DNA from: Microbacterium salitolerans
GTDB lineage: Bacteria > Actinomycetota > Actinomycetes > Actinomycetales > Microbacteriaceae
DNA: 64,000 nt
Direction of reading: 5' to 3'
Assembly: GCF_019720895.1 (NCBI RefSeq)
Contig: NZ_JAHKSH010000002.1
Coordinates: 558,001-622,000 of the forward strand
Position numbers and translations under genes: made by a program. The first letter of the stretch is position 1, and every line of letters starts with the position of its first letter. Positions 29,576 through 38,993 of the stretch are shown here, piece after piece. Under the pieces are notes generated by a model. That model saw only the letters and a program-made list of their open reading frames with translations, was not told the DNA's origin and did not search any database.

Positions 29576-31168
29576 ATGGGCGAGTTCCCGTGGCAGAAGG
29601 GCGGACAGGCCGACGACGCCTTCCGCTGGGACAAGCGGATGCCGTGGCAGCGGGACGAAGCCGCGGAGGGCCCCGGCACGGAGACGGCTGACGAGACCCC
29701 TGTCCCGGCGGCGCCGACCGAGCATGACGCGGACGAACCCCTCCCCGCTCCGCTCGATGAATCGGGCGCGGACGCCGCCGACGCCGTGGACGACCTCACC
29801 GGCTCCGGCGATTCCGTCCCCACGGCCGACGCGCCTGCCTCTGCCGCCGAGTCGCCGCGGTTCCCCTGGCAGGCGGAGGAGTACAAGCCGGATCGCGTCC
29901 CTGTCGCGGCGCCGTCGGAGACCGCCCCCGCTCCCCCGCTCCCCGCTCCGAATACGGAGCCCGCCGCGGCCGTCGTGGAGCCCACGGCAGCCGACGTGTC
30001 GGACTCCGTTAGCGCGGAGGCGAGCGTCGCGCCCCCGCCCATGCGCGCCGCACGCCCCATCGGGTCCGCGCCGAACAGCATCCAGAAGCGGAAGCGTCCG
30101 GCCGGCGGATCCTCGAAGAAGAACTCGAAGAGCGGCATCTTCGCGTTCGTCTTCCTCGCCGCGGTGGCCGTCCCGATCGGCATCGGCATCTTCTCGTCCG
30201 GCGGCGACGGCGAGCCGGAGGAGATCAGCGAATCTGAGCGCGAGGAGGCCGAGCGCGCGATGGAGGACGCCGCCCAGCAGTATCTCGACGCGATCGTGGC
30301 CGGCGATGCCGGCGCCGCAGTCGACCTCATGGACGTGGACGTCGACGAGCCTGATGAGTACGCGGACTACGGTCTGCTCACCGACGGTGTGCTCTCCGCG
30401 GCGCACGCGAAGAACCCGATGACCGACGCGGTCGCCACCGGCGCGGAGCTCGATGACGAGTACTCCTGGCGCGGAACCGTCGACATCTCCTACACGGCCG
30501 GCGACGAGACCGTCGCGACCACGCTCGAGATGTCGGAGACGTACGACGGGGAGATCGGCTGGGGAGTCTCCGCGCACGCGACCGCGATCCACCCCGACGA
30601 GACCTCCCTCGGCGGCATCGACCTGCGGATCGCCGGCGAGGAGGTGCCGCTCGACGTCTCCGTGCCGATGTTCCCCGGCGTGTACGAGATGACGACCTCC
30701 GCCCCGCACCTCGGCTTCACCCCCATGGAGGGGATCGCGGAGACAGAGGACGGCGTCACGCTCCTCACCGTTCCCGTGGCGGACGACGCCTACCTGGAGC
30801 CCACGCTCTCGCCACGCGGCCGAGAGCTCTTCTCCGACGCCGTGGAGGCCTCCCTGACGGACTGTCTCGCCTCGACCGCTGCCGCCGCGCCGTGCGTCCC
30901 GGACGGGGAATCGGCGTTCACCGCCGACGAGATCGAGCCGGGAACGGTCACGCGAACTCTCGCGACGCCGTTCGCGGATGAGGAGCTCGACGCGCGGATC
31001 GACTACGAGAACCCGATGCGCGCCATGTCGTGGATGTACGTCGAGATCGACGCCGATGCGACGTGCGCCGACGGATCCTCATGCGCCGGCGGCCGGGAGT
31101 ACACCGGCTACCCCGTCGCCGAGTTCGACGACGCCGGCGAGGTCACGGTCGACTGGGACGACGACTGA
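29576..31168 (+). CDS. Unrecognised membrane-anchored protein with [FM]PWQ motifs
   Basis: I do not recognise a named family. The 530-residue product has a long acidic, Pro/Ala-rich N-terminal region (1-170) containing FPWQ at 4-7, MPWQ at 22-25 and FPWQ at 96-99. A KRKR patch lies at 171-174 and a single hydrophobic segment at about 187-206. The extracellular part (210-530) is very acidic. It starts with a helix AAQQYLDAIVAGDAGAAVDL that resembles DUF4878/NTF2-like lipoprotein domains, and it has two close cysteine pairs (CLASTAAAAPC and CADGSSC) that could form disulfides. The orientation fits a type II anchor. It has a strong ribosome binding site and is the only plus-strand gene for 29 kb; its stop abuts the rsmB stop (TGATCA). 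Confidence 0.85.
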   Translation: MGEFPWQKGGQADDAFRWDKRMPWQRDEAAEGPGTETADETPVPAAPTEHDADEPLPAPLDESGADAADAVDDLTGSGDSVPTADAPASAAESPRFPWQAEEYKPDRVPVAAPSETAPAPPLPAPNTEPAAAVVEPTAADVSDSVSAEASVAPPPMRAARPIGSAPNSIQKRKRPAGGSSKKNSKSGIFAFVFLAAVAVPIGIGIFSSGGDGEPEEISESEREEAERAMEDAAQQYLDAIVAGDAGAAVDLMDVDVDEPDEYADYGLLTDGVLSAAHAKNPMTDAVATGAELDDEYSWRGTVDISYTAGDETVATTLEMSETYDGEIGWGVSAHATAIHPDETSLGGIDLRIAGEEVPLDVSVPMFPGVYEMTTSAPHLGFTPMEGIAETEDGVTLLTVPVADDAYLEPTLSPRGRELFSDAVEASLTDCLASTAAAAPCVPDGESAFTADEIEPGTVTRTLATPFADEELDARIDYENPMRAMSWMYVEIDADATCADGSSCAGGREYTGYPVAEFDDAGEVTVDWDDD

Positions 31169-32593
31169 TCACGCCACGCGGCGGATGAGCGCGAGGAACA
31201 TCGCGTCGGTGCCGTGGCGGTGCGGCCACAGCTGCGCCACCGGCAGCCCGTCCTCGCGCGCGCCCAGATCGAGGGGGGCGCGCGACACCCGCTGCAGCGC
31301 GGCAGGCGCGTCGAGCAGCTCGATGCGGTCGCCCTGCCGCTCGACGACCTCGCGCACGACGCCGCTCGTCTCGGCGAGGTGCGGCGAGCACGTGACGTAG
31401 GCCGCCACGCCGCCCGGGGCGAGCGCGTCGATGGCGTGCTCGAGCAGATCCACCTGCAGCGAGGTCAGCTCGGCCACGTCCTCTGGTCGCTTGCGCCAGC
31501 GCGCTTCGGGGCGGCGGCGCAGCGCGCCGAGACCGGTGCACGGTGCGTCGACGAGGATCCTGTCGAACTCTCCTGGATGGCGGTCGCCGAATGTGCGACC
31601 GTCTCCCACGTGCACGGGGACATCCCCCGGCACGCCTGAGAGAGCCTGGCGCACGAGACCCGCGCGCGCCTCGATCAGCTCGTTCGCCTCCAGTGACGCT
31701 CCGGATACGTGCGCCTCGGCCGCGAGCAGGGCCGTCTTGCCGCCCGGCCCCGCGCACAGGTCGAGCCATCGCTCCCCCGCGCGCACGGGCTCGAAACGCG
31801 ACAGCGCGAGCGCGACGAGCTGAGAGCCTTCGTCCTGCACGCGCAGGGTGCCGCCGGACGCGCGGATGATCGGTTCGGGATCCCCCGACGCGGCGCGGAA
31901 GCCGACGGGCGAGTACGGCGTGCGCGGATCGCGCGGTGTCGCGAGCTCCGGGAGCGCCGCCATCGTCACCGTCGGCGACGCGTTGTCGGCATCGAGAAGC
32001 GCAGCGAGCTCGCCGTCGCGCCCCTCCGCCTTCAGCGCGCGCCGGAGGGCGCGCAGCACCCACACGGGATGAGAGCTCGTCGCCCCGAGCGCCTCGTCGT
32101 CGCTGCGCGCCCCGGACACGATCCGCTCATGCCATTCCTCGGGCGTGTCACGCGAGATCCGGCGCAGCACCGCGTTCGCGAAGCCGGCGCCGCCGCGACC
32201 GCTCGCACGCTCCGCGAGCGCGACCGACTCGTTCACGGCGGCGTGCGATGCGACCCGCGTCGACAGCAGCTGATGCGCACCGAGGCGCAGGGCATCGAGA
32301 ACGGGTCCGTCGATGTCGTCGACGTCGCGCCCCGCGGCCAGCTGGATGATCGCGTCGTACGTGCCCTGGCGGCGCAGCGTGCCGTACGCGAGCTCGGTCG
32401 CCAGCCCGGCATCGGCGGACGACAGGGAGCTGCGCTCGATCTCGCGTGGGAGCAGGAGGTTCGCATACGCGTCGGACTCCGCCACGGCACGCAGAACGGT
32501 GAAGGCCACCTCGCGCGCGGGCTGGACGCGCGTCGGACGCCGTTCGCCGCCGCCGCGTCGCGGGTGCCGAGGAGGGCGCCTGTCGTCGCTCAT
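31169..32593 (-). CDS. rsmB: 16S rRNA m5C967 methyltransferase, RsmB family
   Basis: SAM-dependent RNA cytosine-5 methyltransferase, 474 aa. The N-terminal NusB-like RNA-binding domain spans about residues 25-160; the catalytic domain has SAM site DLCAGPGGKTALL, the VDAPCTG motif with the release cysteine, and YVTCSPH with the nucleophile. A basic N-terminal stretch precedes the NusB domain. ATG overlaps the fmt stop (ATGA). Its 3' end meets a convergent gene with no intervening bases. Confidence 0.96.
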   Translation of the reverse strand: MSDDRRPPRHPRRGGGERRPTRVQPAREVAFTVLRAVAESDAYANLLLPREIERSSLSSADAGLATELAYGTLRRQGTYDAIIQLAAGRDVDDIDGPVLDALRLGAHQLLSTRVASHAAVNESVALAERASGRGGAGFANAVLRRISRDTPEEWHERIVSGARSDDEALGATSSHPVWVLRALRRALKAEGRDGELAALLDADNASPTVTMAALPELATPRDPRTPYSPVGFRAASGDPEPIIRASGGTLRVQDEGSQLVALALSRFEPVRAGERWLDLCAGPGGKTALLAAEAHVSGASLEANELIEARAGLVRQALSGVPGDVPVHVGDGRTFGDRHPGEFDRILVDAPCTGLGALRRRPEARWRKRPEDVAELTSLQVDLLEHAIDALAPGGVAAYVTCSPHLAETSGVVREVVERQGDRIELLDAPAALQRVSRAPLDLGAREDGLPVAQLWPHRHGTDAMFLALIRRVA

Positions 32594-33531
32594 GATCCGA
32601 GCACCGCCTTGTCGCGCAGGCCGCGATGCCAGTCATCCGCCGCCATCTGCCCCTTGCCGGACGGCTGCACGCGCTCGACGAGGATCGGGTCCGTCGCCGT
32701 GCCCACGAGGACTCCGCGGGTCGCGGTCGCGACCTCTCCCGCGGCGAGCGGCCCCGTTTCCTCGGGGGCACGTCTCGCGCGCAGGATCTTGAAGCGGTCG
32801 CCGCCGAGCGTCGTGTGCGCGCCGGGCTCGGGGGTGACGCCGCGGAACCGCGCGAGGACCTCGCTCGCCGGCCGGCTCCAGTCCAGACGCGCATCGTCGA
32901 GCGACAGCTTCGGCGCGAGAGTCGCGGCGCCCACCTGCGGCCGCGCCTGCGCCGTGCCGTCGGCGATGCGCCCGACGGTGGTGCGGACCAGCTCGGCGCC
33001 GATGAGCGACAGCTCGTGAAGGACGTCGCCGGCCGTCTCGTCCTCTGCAGGGCCGTACGCATGCTCCGCGAGGATCTCGCCGGCGTCGAGCTCTTCCACG
33101 AGCTGGAACACCGTCGCCCCCGTCTGGGCATCGCCCGCGATGAGGGCGTGCTGGACGGGAGCCGCCCCCCGCCACTTCGGGAGCAGCGAGAAGTGCAGGT
33201 TGATCCAGCCGTGGCGAGGCGCCGACAGCAGCGGCTCGCGGACGAGACCTCCGTAGGCCACGATGACGCCGAGATCGGGCTCCAGGGCGAGGATCTCCCT
33301 GGTCGCGTCCGCGTCGAGGCGCGCGGCCCGGATGACGGGGATGCCCAGCGCCTCGGCGGCCTGCGCGACGGGCGACGGCGTGACGACCCGCTTGCGCCCG
33401 AGCGGTGCGTCGGGGCGGGTGACGACGCCCACGACGTCGACGCCCGATGCGTGCAGCGCCCGGAGCGAGGGGGCGGCGACGTCCGGAGTGCCCGCGAAGA
33501 CGACGCGGAGAGGTGCGCGAGTGTGCGGCAT
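32590..33531 (-). CDS. fmt: Methionyl-tRNA formyltransferase
   Basis: Formylates initiator Met-tRNA using 10-formyl-THF. The protein is 313 aa, normal length. Seen: FAGTPDVAAPSLRAL at the start, formyl-transfer motif INLHFSLLPKWRGAAPVQ with catalytic His, and GATVFQL. The C-terminal OB-like tRNA-binding domain is complete. It lies 37 bases after priA and overlaps rsmB; the order priA-fmt-rsmB is shared with mycobacteria. Peptide deformylase is not adjacent. Confidence 0.97.
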   Translation of the reverse strand: MPHTRAPLRVVFAGTPDVAAPSLRALHASGVDVVGVVTRPDAPLGRKRVVTPSPVAQAAEALGIPVIRAARLDADATREILALEPDLGVIVAYGGLVREPLLSAPRHGWINLHFSLLPKWRGAAPVQHALIAGDAQTGATVFQLVEELDAGEILAEHAYGPAEDETAGDVLHELSLIGAELVRTTVGRIADGTAQARPQVGAATLAPKLSLDDARLDWSRPASEVLARFRGVTPEPGAHTTLGGDRFKILRARRAPEETGPLAAGEVATATRGVLVGTATDPILVERVQPSGKGQMAADDWHRGLRDKAVLGS

Positions 33532-33568
33532 GACGAGGAGGCGTCCTTTCTCGGCAGCGGATCTGCGT

Positions 33569-35584
33569 CTAGAGTTCGGGATCGACGACGTCGAGCCGCA
33601 CAGCGAGTGTATTCGCCGGCGCCCGTGAGCGGCCTGATGCGGATTTCTGCCGAGGCTTCCGCGATCGAGCCTTCATCGCCGCCTGCACGACGGACGCCCG
33701 CAGGCTTGCCGCGACGGCGGATCCGCGTGCGTAGTCGAAGCGCACGAGGGCCCGCGACCGGCGGCGCCCCGAGACGTCCTCGAGGGGAACGGGGCCGAGG
33801 ACGGCATCCGACGCGAGCTCGGGAACATCGTCGCGGAGCTTCCGAAGCGCTTCTTCGACCTGCGGCGTGTCGCCGTCGACACGGGCGACGCGGGCGACGG
33901 GCGGCATGTGCAGCGGCGCGCGTTCCGCGAGCTCGGCGCGCGCGTACGCCGGCTGCGACCACGTGGCGAGAGCGCGGGCGACGGGCCCTGTCACGCCGAC
34001 GAGGTGCACGGTCGCGCCCGGAGCCGCCAGCGCGGCGGCGTTCGACCACCAGCGGAGGCAGGCCTCGCCGATGCGGAGGTCCGGCGCCTGGAGCATGCGG
34101 TCGCCGTCGAGCAGGAGCACCGCTCGGTACCCGCCGGGGGCGAGCGGCTCGGCCCCCCGCGTCGCGACGACGAGCGACGGCATGTCGTCGACCTCCTGCA
34201 CCGGGTGCGCGCCGTCGGCCACGATGACGCGCACGCCGGGGAATGCGCGCCCGAGTTCGTCGGCCGTGCGCTCGGACCCCGACGAGGCGAGCCGCACCCG
34301 TGTGGACTCGCAGTGCGCGCACACCCACCGCATCGCGCCCCGTCCGCACCAGCCGCATGTCGGCGTCGCCCCACGCGCGGGGGCGAACAGCGGGCCGCCG
34401 CACGGCAGGCATCGCGCCGGCGAACGGCACTCGGCGCAGACGAGCGACGGCGCATACCCGGGCCGCGCGACCTGCACGAGCACGGGACCCGAGTCGATGG
34501 CTTCGCGCACCGATCGGAACGCGGCCGAGGGGATCCGCCCCGTCTGCGGCGAGTCCTGCGGTGCGCCGAGCACGACGCGCGGAGACGCGCGACGACGCGC
34601 CGGGATGTCGCGGACGAAGCCGATGCCGACGAGCCGCTCGACGTCGGTCGTGCGCGTGTACCCGCAGAACATCAGCGCGCCGCCGTCGAGGCTCTGACGC
34701 ACAAGCGCCGCATCGCGGGCGTGCACATACGGCGAGAGCGGCTCCTCGAAGAGGGAGTCGCCGTCGTCCCAGAGCGCGATCAGTCCCGGTTGCGACACGG
34801 GCGCGTAGACGGCTGACCGGTTGCCGATCACGATGCAGGGCGCGTCCTCGAGCGTGCGGAGGAAGTTCGCGTATCGCTCCGGGCCCGACTGCTGCGCGTC
34901 GTGGCGGACGATCGCCGCGTCGGGGACGAGTGTGCGCAGGCGCGCATCGAGGAGGTCGAGGTCACGATGGTCGGGAACCGCGACGATCGCCGACGCCCCG
35001 TGCGCGAGCGTGTGGGTCGCGGCGGCCGCCAGCGTCATCGTCCACTCGGGAAGCCCGTTCGAGACTCCGGGAGGCGCGTCGACGGCGACACGGGCTCCCT
35101 GTGCGAGTGCATCTGTCAGCTCGGGGTGCCGATCGAGGCAGGCGCTCACGCTCGCGCGCGCGTCCGAGGCGATGACCGGAGCGTCCGCAGGGGGCCCCGC
35201 CAGCCACGCCTTCTCCGCGCGCACCATGCGCCGCGGCATCGCGAGGCGCAGGACATCGACCGCGGATCCGGCCGCCCGGTCGGCGACGGCGCGCGCGACC
35301 CGGAAGAGCCGGTCGGGCAGCACCACGGCCTCCGACACGACGCTCTCGATCTCGGAGAGCGGCCGGTCTGCGTCGTCCTCCTCGTCGAGCTCGATGACGA
35401 ACCCTTCGAGCACCCGCCCCGCCGTGCGCAGCGGCACCTTGACGCGCACACCCTGGCTCACCTCGCGCGCGAGCTCGGGCGGAACGGCGTAGTCGAACAG
35501 CCGGTCGAGCTGCGGCAGCGGGGAATCGACGAGGATCCGCGCGACGTCGCGCGGACCGCCCGGGATCTCGGAGTCGCTGGCCAC
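33569..35584 (-). CDS. priA: PriA-like primosomal protein lacking helicase motifs
   Basis: Replication-restart initiator that recognises forked DNA, 671 aa. The N-terminal 3'-binding domain (ARILVDSPLPQLDRLFDY) and the zinc module with eight cysteines (CAECRSPARCLPCGG, then CGWCG and CAHC) are present. The helicase domain has no GKT Walker A, and the DEEH box is replaced by DDGDS, as known for actinobacterial PriA. It should bind DNA but not hydrolyse ATP. GTG 35584 lies eight bases after the metK stop; there is no good ribosome binding site, so coupling to metK translation is likely. A start inside metK (35644) is possible. Confidence 0.92.
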   Translation of the reverse strand: MASDSEIPGGPRDVARILVDSPLPQLDRLFDYAVPPELAREVSQGVRVKVPLRTAGRVLEGFVIELDEEDDADRPLSEIESVVSEAVVLPDRLFRVARAVADRAAGSAVDVLRLAMPRRMVRAEKAWLAGPPADAPVIASDARASVSACLDRHPELTDALAQGARVAVDAPPGVSNGLPEWTMTLAAAATHTLAHGASAIVAVPDHRDLDLLDARLRTLVPDAAIVRHDAQQSGPERYANFLRTLEDAPCIVIGNRSAVYAPVSQPGLIALWDDGDSLFEEPLSPYVHARDAALVRQSLDGGALMFCGYTRTTDVERLVGIGFVRDIPARRRASPRVVLGAPQDSPQTGRIPSAAFRSVREAIDSGPVLVQVARPGYAPSLVCAECRSPARCLPCGGPLFAPARGATPTCGWCGRGAMRWVCAHCESTRVRLASSGSERTADELGRAFPGVRVIVADGAHPVQEVDDMPSLVVATRGAEPLAPGGYRAVLLLDGDRMLQAPDLRIGEACLRWWSNAAALAAPGATVHLVGVTGPVARALATWSQPAYARAELAERAPLHMPPVARVARVDGDTPQVEEALRKLRDDVPELASDAVLGPVPLEDVSGRRRSRALVRFDYARGSAVAASLRASVVQAAMKARSRKPRQKSASGRSRAPANTLAVRLDVVDPEL

Positions 35585-35592
35585 GGGCGAGG

Positions 35593-36783
35593 TCAGAGCC
35601 CGGCGGCGGCTCGCAGCTGCTGCGCGCGGTCGGTGCGCTCCCACGTGAAGTCGGAGAGCTCGCGTCCGAAGTGGCCGTAGGCGGCCGTCTGCGCGTAGAT
35701 GGGGCGCAGCAGGTCGAGGTCGCGGATGATCGCGGCCGGACGCAGATCGAACACGTCGCGGATCGCCGTGGTGATCACCTCGTCGCTCACCGCGCCCGTG
35801 CCGAAGGTCTCCACGTAGAGACCCACCGGCTCGGCCTTGCCGATCGCATACGCGATCTGCACCTCGAGCCGCTCAGCGAGTCCCGCGGCGACCGCGTTCT
35901 TCGCGACCCATCGCATCGCGTAGGCCGCCGAGCGGTCGACCTTGGAGGGATCCTTGCCGCTGAACGCGCCGCCGCCGTGCCGCGCGGCGCCGCCGTAGGT
36001 GTCGATGATGATCTTGCGGCCGGTGAGCCCCGCATCGGCCTTCGGCCCTCCGAGCTCGAAGCTGCCGGACGGATTGATGTGCAGGACCACGCCCGACGTG
36101 TCGAGCCCCGTCTGCTCGAGCACGGGGCGGATCACGAGCCGCTCCACCGCCTCGGCGAGATCGTCCTGGGAGATGTCGGGGCTGTGCTGCGTCGAGAGGA
36201 CCACGGTCTCGACCGTGCGCGGAGTCTGCCCCTCATAGCCGAGCGTGACCTGCGTCTTGCCGTCGGGACGCAGGAAGGCGAGCTCGCCTGACTTCCGGAC
36301 CTTCGTGAGCCGCTCGGCCATGCGGTGCGCCGTCCAGATCGCCATCGGCATGAGCTCGGGCGTCTCGTTCGTCGCGTAGCCGAACATGATTCCCTGATCG
36401 CCCGCGCCCTGCTGGTCGAGCGCATCGCCGTCGTCGCCCGATCGGTGCTCGGCGCTCGTCGTGACGCCGTCGCCGATCTCCTGCGACTGCTCGCCCACCG
36501 ACACCGTGACGCCGCACGAGTCGGCATCGAATCCCATGTCGCTCGACGTGTACCCGATGCGCCGGATGACGTCGCGCACGATCGACGAGACATCGGCGTA
36601 GCCCGACGTCTTGATCTCGCCCGCGACGTGCACGAGGCCCGTCGTGACGAGCGTCTCGACCGCGACGCGTGCGTCCGGGTCCTGAGTCAGCAGCGCGTCG
36701 AGGACGCTGTCGCTGATCTGGTCGCAGATCTTGTCGGGGTGACCTTCTGTGACCGACTCGGACGTGAACAGGCGCAGGCTCAT
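35593..36783 (-). CDS. metK: S-adenosylmethionine synthetase
   Basis: Makes SAM from methionine and ATP. The protein is 396 aa. Seen: [14 protein letters not shown] at the N-terminus, the flexible-loop [10 protein letters not shown], and [18 protein letters not shown] 36783 has GAGG nine bases upstream. It lies 102 bases after rpoZ, with a terminator hairpin in between, so it may have its own transcript. No SAM riboswitch was recognised upstream. In many Actinobacteria coaBC sits between rpoZ and metK; it is absent here. Confidence 0.98.
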   Translation of the reverse strand: MSLRLFTSESVTEGHPDKICDQISDSVLDALLTQDPDARVAVETLVTTGLVHVAGEIKTSGYADVSSIVRDVIRRIGYTSSDMGFDADSCGVTVSVGEQSQEIGDGVTTSAEHRSGDDGDALDQQGAGDQGIMFGYATNETPELMPMAIWTAHRMAERLTKVRKSGELAFLRPDGKTQVTLGYEGQTPRTVETVVLSTQHSPDISQDDLAEAVERLVIRPVLEQTGLDTSGVVLHINPSGSFELGGPKADAGLTGRKIIIDTYGGAARHGGGAFSGKDPSKVDRSAAYAMRWVAKNAVAAGLAERLEVQIAYAIGKAEPVGLYVETFGTGAVSDEVITTAIRDVFDLRPAAIIRDLDLLRPIYAQTAAYGHFGRELSDFTWERTDRAQQLRAAAGL

Positions 36784-36833
36784 GGCAGGACCTCGGAAAA
36801 ATCGTGGCGGAAGGGGGTGCGGGACAGGATGCC

Positions 36834-36867
36834 GAGGACCCCCGACATCGGAATGGCGGGGGTCCTC
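36834..36867 (-). terminator. Terminator after rpoZ
   Basis: GAGGACCCCCG (36834-36844) pairs with CGGGGGTCCTC (36857-36867), a perfect 11-bp stem with a 12-base loop, 18 bases beyond the rpoZ stop and about 50 before metK. Confidence 0.75.
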
Positions 36868-36885
36868 AGAGCGCGCTTCGGCGGG

Positions 36886-37143
36886 TCACTCCCCCACGGG
36901 GCGCAGACGCAGCTTGTCCTGATGGATCTCACGCAGGGAGATCGACAGCGGCTTGTCCTCGACCGCCGAGTCGACGAGCGGGCCGACGTTGTCGAACAGC
37001 GAGCCCTCCTGCAGATCGGTGTAGTAGTCGTTGATCTGACGCGCCCGCTTGGAGCTGTAGATCACGAGCTGGTACTTCGAGTCGACGCGGTCGAGCAGCT
37101 CGTCGATGGGCGGGTCGATGATGCCCTTGTTCTCCGTGGCCAT
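36886..37143 (-). CDS. rpoZ: RNA polymerase omega subunit
   Basis: Small subunit that chaperones assembly of beta-prime, 85 aa. The conserved start [20 protein letters not shown] and the [13 protein letters not shown] helix are typical of actinobacterial omega. A strong AGGAGG-type ribosome binding site precedes the ATG. It follows the gmk fusion gene by 70 bases and is followed by a terminator. In many bacteria omega mediates part of the ppGpp response, and rel lies in this window, though far away. Confidence 0.97.
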   Translation of the reverse strand: MATENKGIIDPPIDELLDRVDSKYQLVIYSSKRARQINDYYTDLQEGSLFDNVGPLVDSAVEDKPLSISLREIHQDKLRLRPVGE

Positions 37144-37213
37144 GTGCCAACCTCCTGGTCGAGGGCCGGAAGAGATCCTCTCCCCTGCCCGATTCTGCGC
37201 GCGCGAGAATGCC

Positions 37214-38122
37214 TCAGCGCGCGGACGCCTGCATCAAGTCTACGACCTGCTCCGCCGCTTCGGCGACATCCTCGTTCACGATGCGGAAGTCGAACTCGCC
37301 CTGGGCGGCGAGTTCGGTGCGCGCCGTGCGCAGTCGCCTGGTGCGCTCCTCCTCGGACTCCGTGCCGCGTCCGACGAGACGGTTCACCAGCTCGTCCCAG
37401 CTGGGCGGAAGAAGGAATACGAGCGTCGCGCGCGGCTCGGACTCGCGCACCTGGAAGGCGCCCTGCATGTCGATCTCGAGCAGGACCGAGCGCCCCTGCG
37501 CCAGGGCTCGATCGATCGGCCCGCGCGGGGTGCCGTAGCGATGCGTGCCGTGCACGGTGGCCCACTCGAGCAGATCGCCGTCCGCGATCATGCGATCGAA
37601 CTCGGCGTCGTCGACGAAGAAGTAGTGGCGTCCGTCGATCTCGCCCTCACGCGGCGCACGCGTCGTGGCGGAGATGGACAGCAGCACGTCCGGGTGGTTG
37701 TCGCGGATATACGCGGCGACGGTGCCCTTTCCGACGGCGGTCGGCCCGGCGAGCACGATGAGGCTGCTCCGGCCCGGGCGCGGCCTCGGATCGGGCGACC
37801 GCCGCTCGAGCCACGCCGACAGCGCATCGCGCTGACGCGACCCAAGCCCGCCCAGTCGCTTGACCGGCGAGATCTGCAGTTCCGCGAGGATCCGGTCGCG
37901 CTTGCCTTCGCCGATCGCCGGGAGCGCCGTGAGGAACTCGGGCACGCGCAGCGTGCCGGCGGCGGACTGCGCGTCAGCGGTCGCGCGACGCAGCACCTCC
38001 TGCGGCGTGACGACACGGGTCGAGAGGTCGCGCTTGAGACTCGCGCGGGCACGGCGCGCGGCGACGGCCTTCCGAGAGGCGGCGACGCGGTCGACCTCTG
38101 GCGGCCTGACGGATTCACTCAT
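37214..38122 (-). CDS. gmk: Actinobacterial IHF domain fused to guanylate kinase
   Basis: Two-domain protein of 302 aa, about 100 longer than a plain guanylate kinase. Residues 13-107 match mIHF, the actinobacterial nucleoid protein: [15 protein letters not shown], then [18 protein letters not shown] (a helix-hairpin-helix DNA-binding turn) and [12 protein letters not shown]. Residues 118-300 are guanylate kinase (GMP plus ATP to GDP): P-loop GPTAVGKGT at 126-134, then [16 protein letters not shown] and HYFFVDD. In mycobacteria mihF and gmk are separate adjacent genes. There is no stop or start between the domains here. ATG 38122 overlaps pyrF by eight bases. Confidence 0.93.
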   Translation of the reverse strand: MSESVRPPEVDRVAASRKAVAARRARASLKRDLSTRVVTPQEVLRRATADAQSAAGTLRVPEFLTALPAIGEGKRDRILAELQISPVKRLGGLGSRQRDALSAWLERRSPDPRPRPGRSSLIVLAGPTAVGKGTVAAYIRDNHPDVLLSISATTRAPREGEIDGRHYFFVDDAEFDRMIADGDLLEWATVHGTHRYGTPRGPIDRALAQGRSVLLEIDMQGAFQVRESEPRATLVFLLPPSWDELVNRLVGRGTESEEERTRRLRTARTELAAQGEFDFRIVNEDVAEAAEQVVDLMQASAR

Positions 38123-38993
38123 CCTGATATGGCTCCTGGATGTCAGTCCCCCGTCGTGCTCCCGCGTCGATCGCGACGCGGGCGTGTTCTGCGATCACAG
38201 AAGCGATCTTCACAGGCCCAGCCGAGAGAATGCTCCGGCTCTCCGCGACGATGACCGCCTCCGCGAGAGATCCATAGACAGCTCCCAGGTGGGCGACGTC
38301 GGCGCCCTGATGTCCGAAGCCCGGCGCGAGGATCGGCGCGACCGGCGCGAACGGGCGGATCCCGGCTTCCGCCCAGTCGACCGTGGCGCCGATCACGAAG
38401 CCAGCGCTCCCCCACTCGTCGTCCGCGGTGTGTGCGCTGTTGATGTCGGAGACCTCGTCGATCACGCGCTGCGAGACGGTGCGCCCCTCGGCATCGACGG
38501 CGCGCTGCGCGCCGGCCGCCTCCGGATTGCTCGTCGCCGCGAGGACGAAGATGCCCTTGCCGTTGGCGTAGGCGAGATCGATCGCGCCGCTCACGGCGCC
38601 GACGCCGAGATAGGGGCTCACGGTGAGTGCGTCCGCCTCCAGCGGAGCGCCCGGAGTGAGCCAGGCCGACGCGTAGGCATCCATCGTGGATCCGATGTCG
38701 CCGCGCTTGGCGTCGGCGATCACCAGGAGTCCCGCTGCGCGCGCGGCCGCCATCACGGACTCGAGGGCCTGGATCCCTGCGGATCCGTACCGCTCGAAGA
38801 ACGACACCTGAGGCTTCACGAAGGCCGCGCGTCCGGCCGCGGCCTCGACGACGCGCAGACCGAACTCGCGCACGCCGTCCGCGTCGCGGCCGAGGCCCCA
38901 GTCGTCGAGCAGGCGGGCGTGGGGATCGATTCCCACGCACAGGGGCCCGCGCTGCGCCATGGCGGCGCGGGCCCGCTGTCCGAAGCTCGTCAC
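38115..38993 (-). CDS. pyrF: Orotidine 5'-phosphate decarboxylase
   Basis: Last step of UMP synthesis, decarboxylating OMP. The protein is 292 aa, of the longer type 2 family found in Actinobacteria. Seen: [23 protein letters not shown] and catalytic [11 protein letters not shown] with the Lys-Asp network. GTG 38993 overlaps the carB stop (GTGA), and the stop overlaps the gmk fusion gene. Confidence 0.97.
   Translation of the reverse strand: MTSFGQRARAAMAQRGPLCVGIDPHARLLDDWGLGRDADGVREFGLRVVEAAAGRAAFVKPQVSFFERYGSAGIQALESVMAAARAAGLLVIADAKRGDIGSTMDAYASAWLTPGAPLEADALTVSPYLGVGAVSGAIDLAYANGKGIFVLAATSNPEAAGAQRAVDAEGRTVSQRVIDEVSDINSAHTADDEWGSAGFVIGATVDWAEAGIRPFAPVAPILAPGFGHQGADVAHLGAVYGSLAEAVIVAESRSILSAGPVKIASVIAEHARVAIDAGARRGTDIQEPYQDE

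Noticed and set aside
36784-36833. Possible SAM riboswitch before metK
   Set aside because: The 50-base leader beyond the terminator is too short and lacks any SAM aptamer signature.
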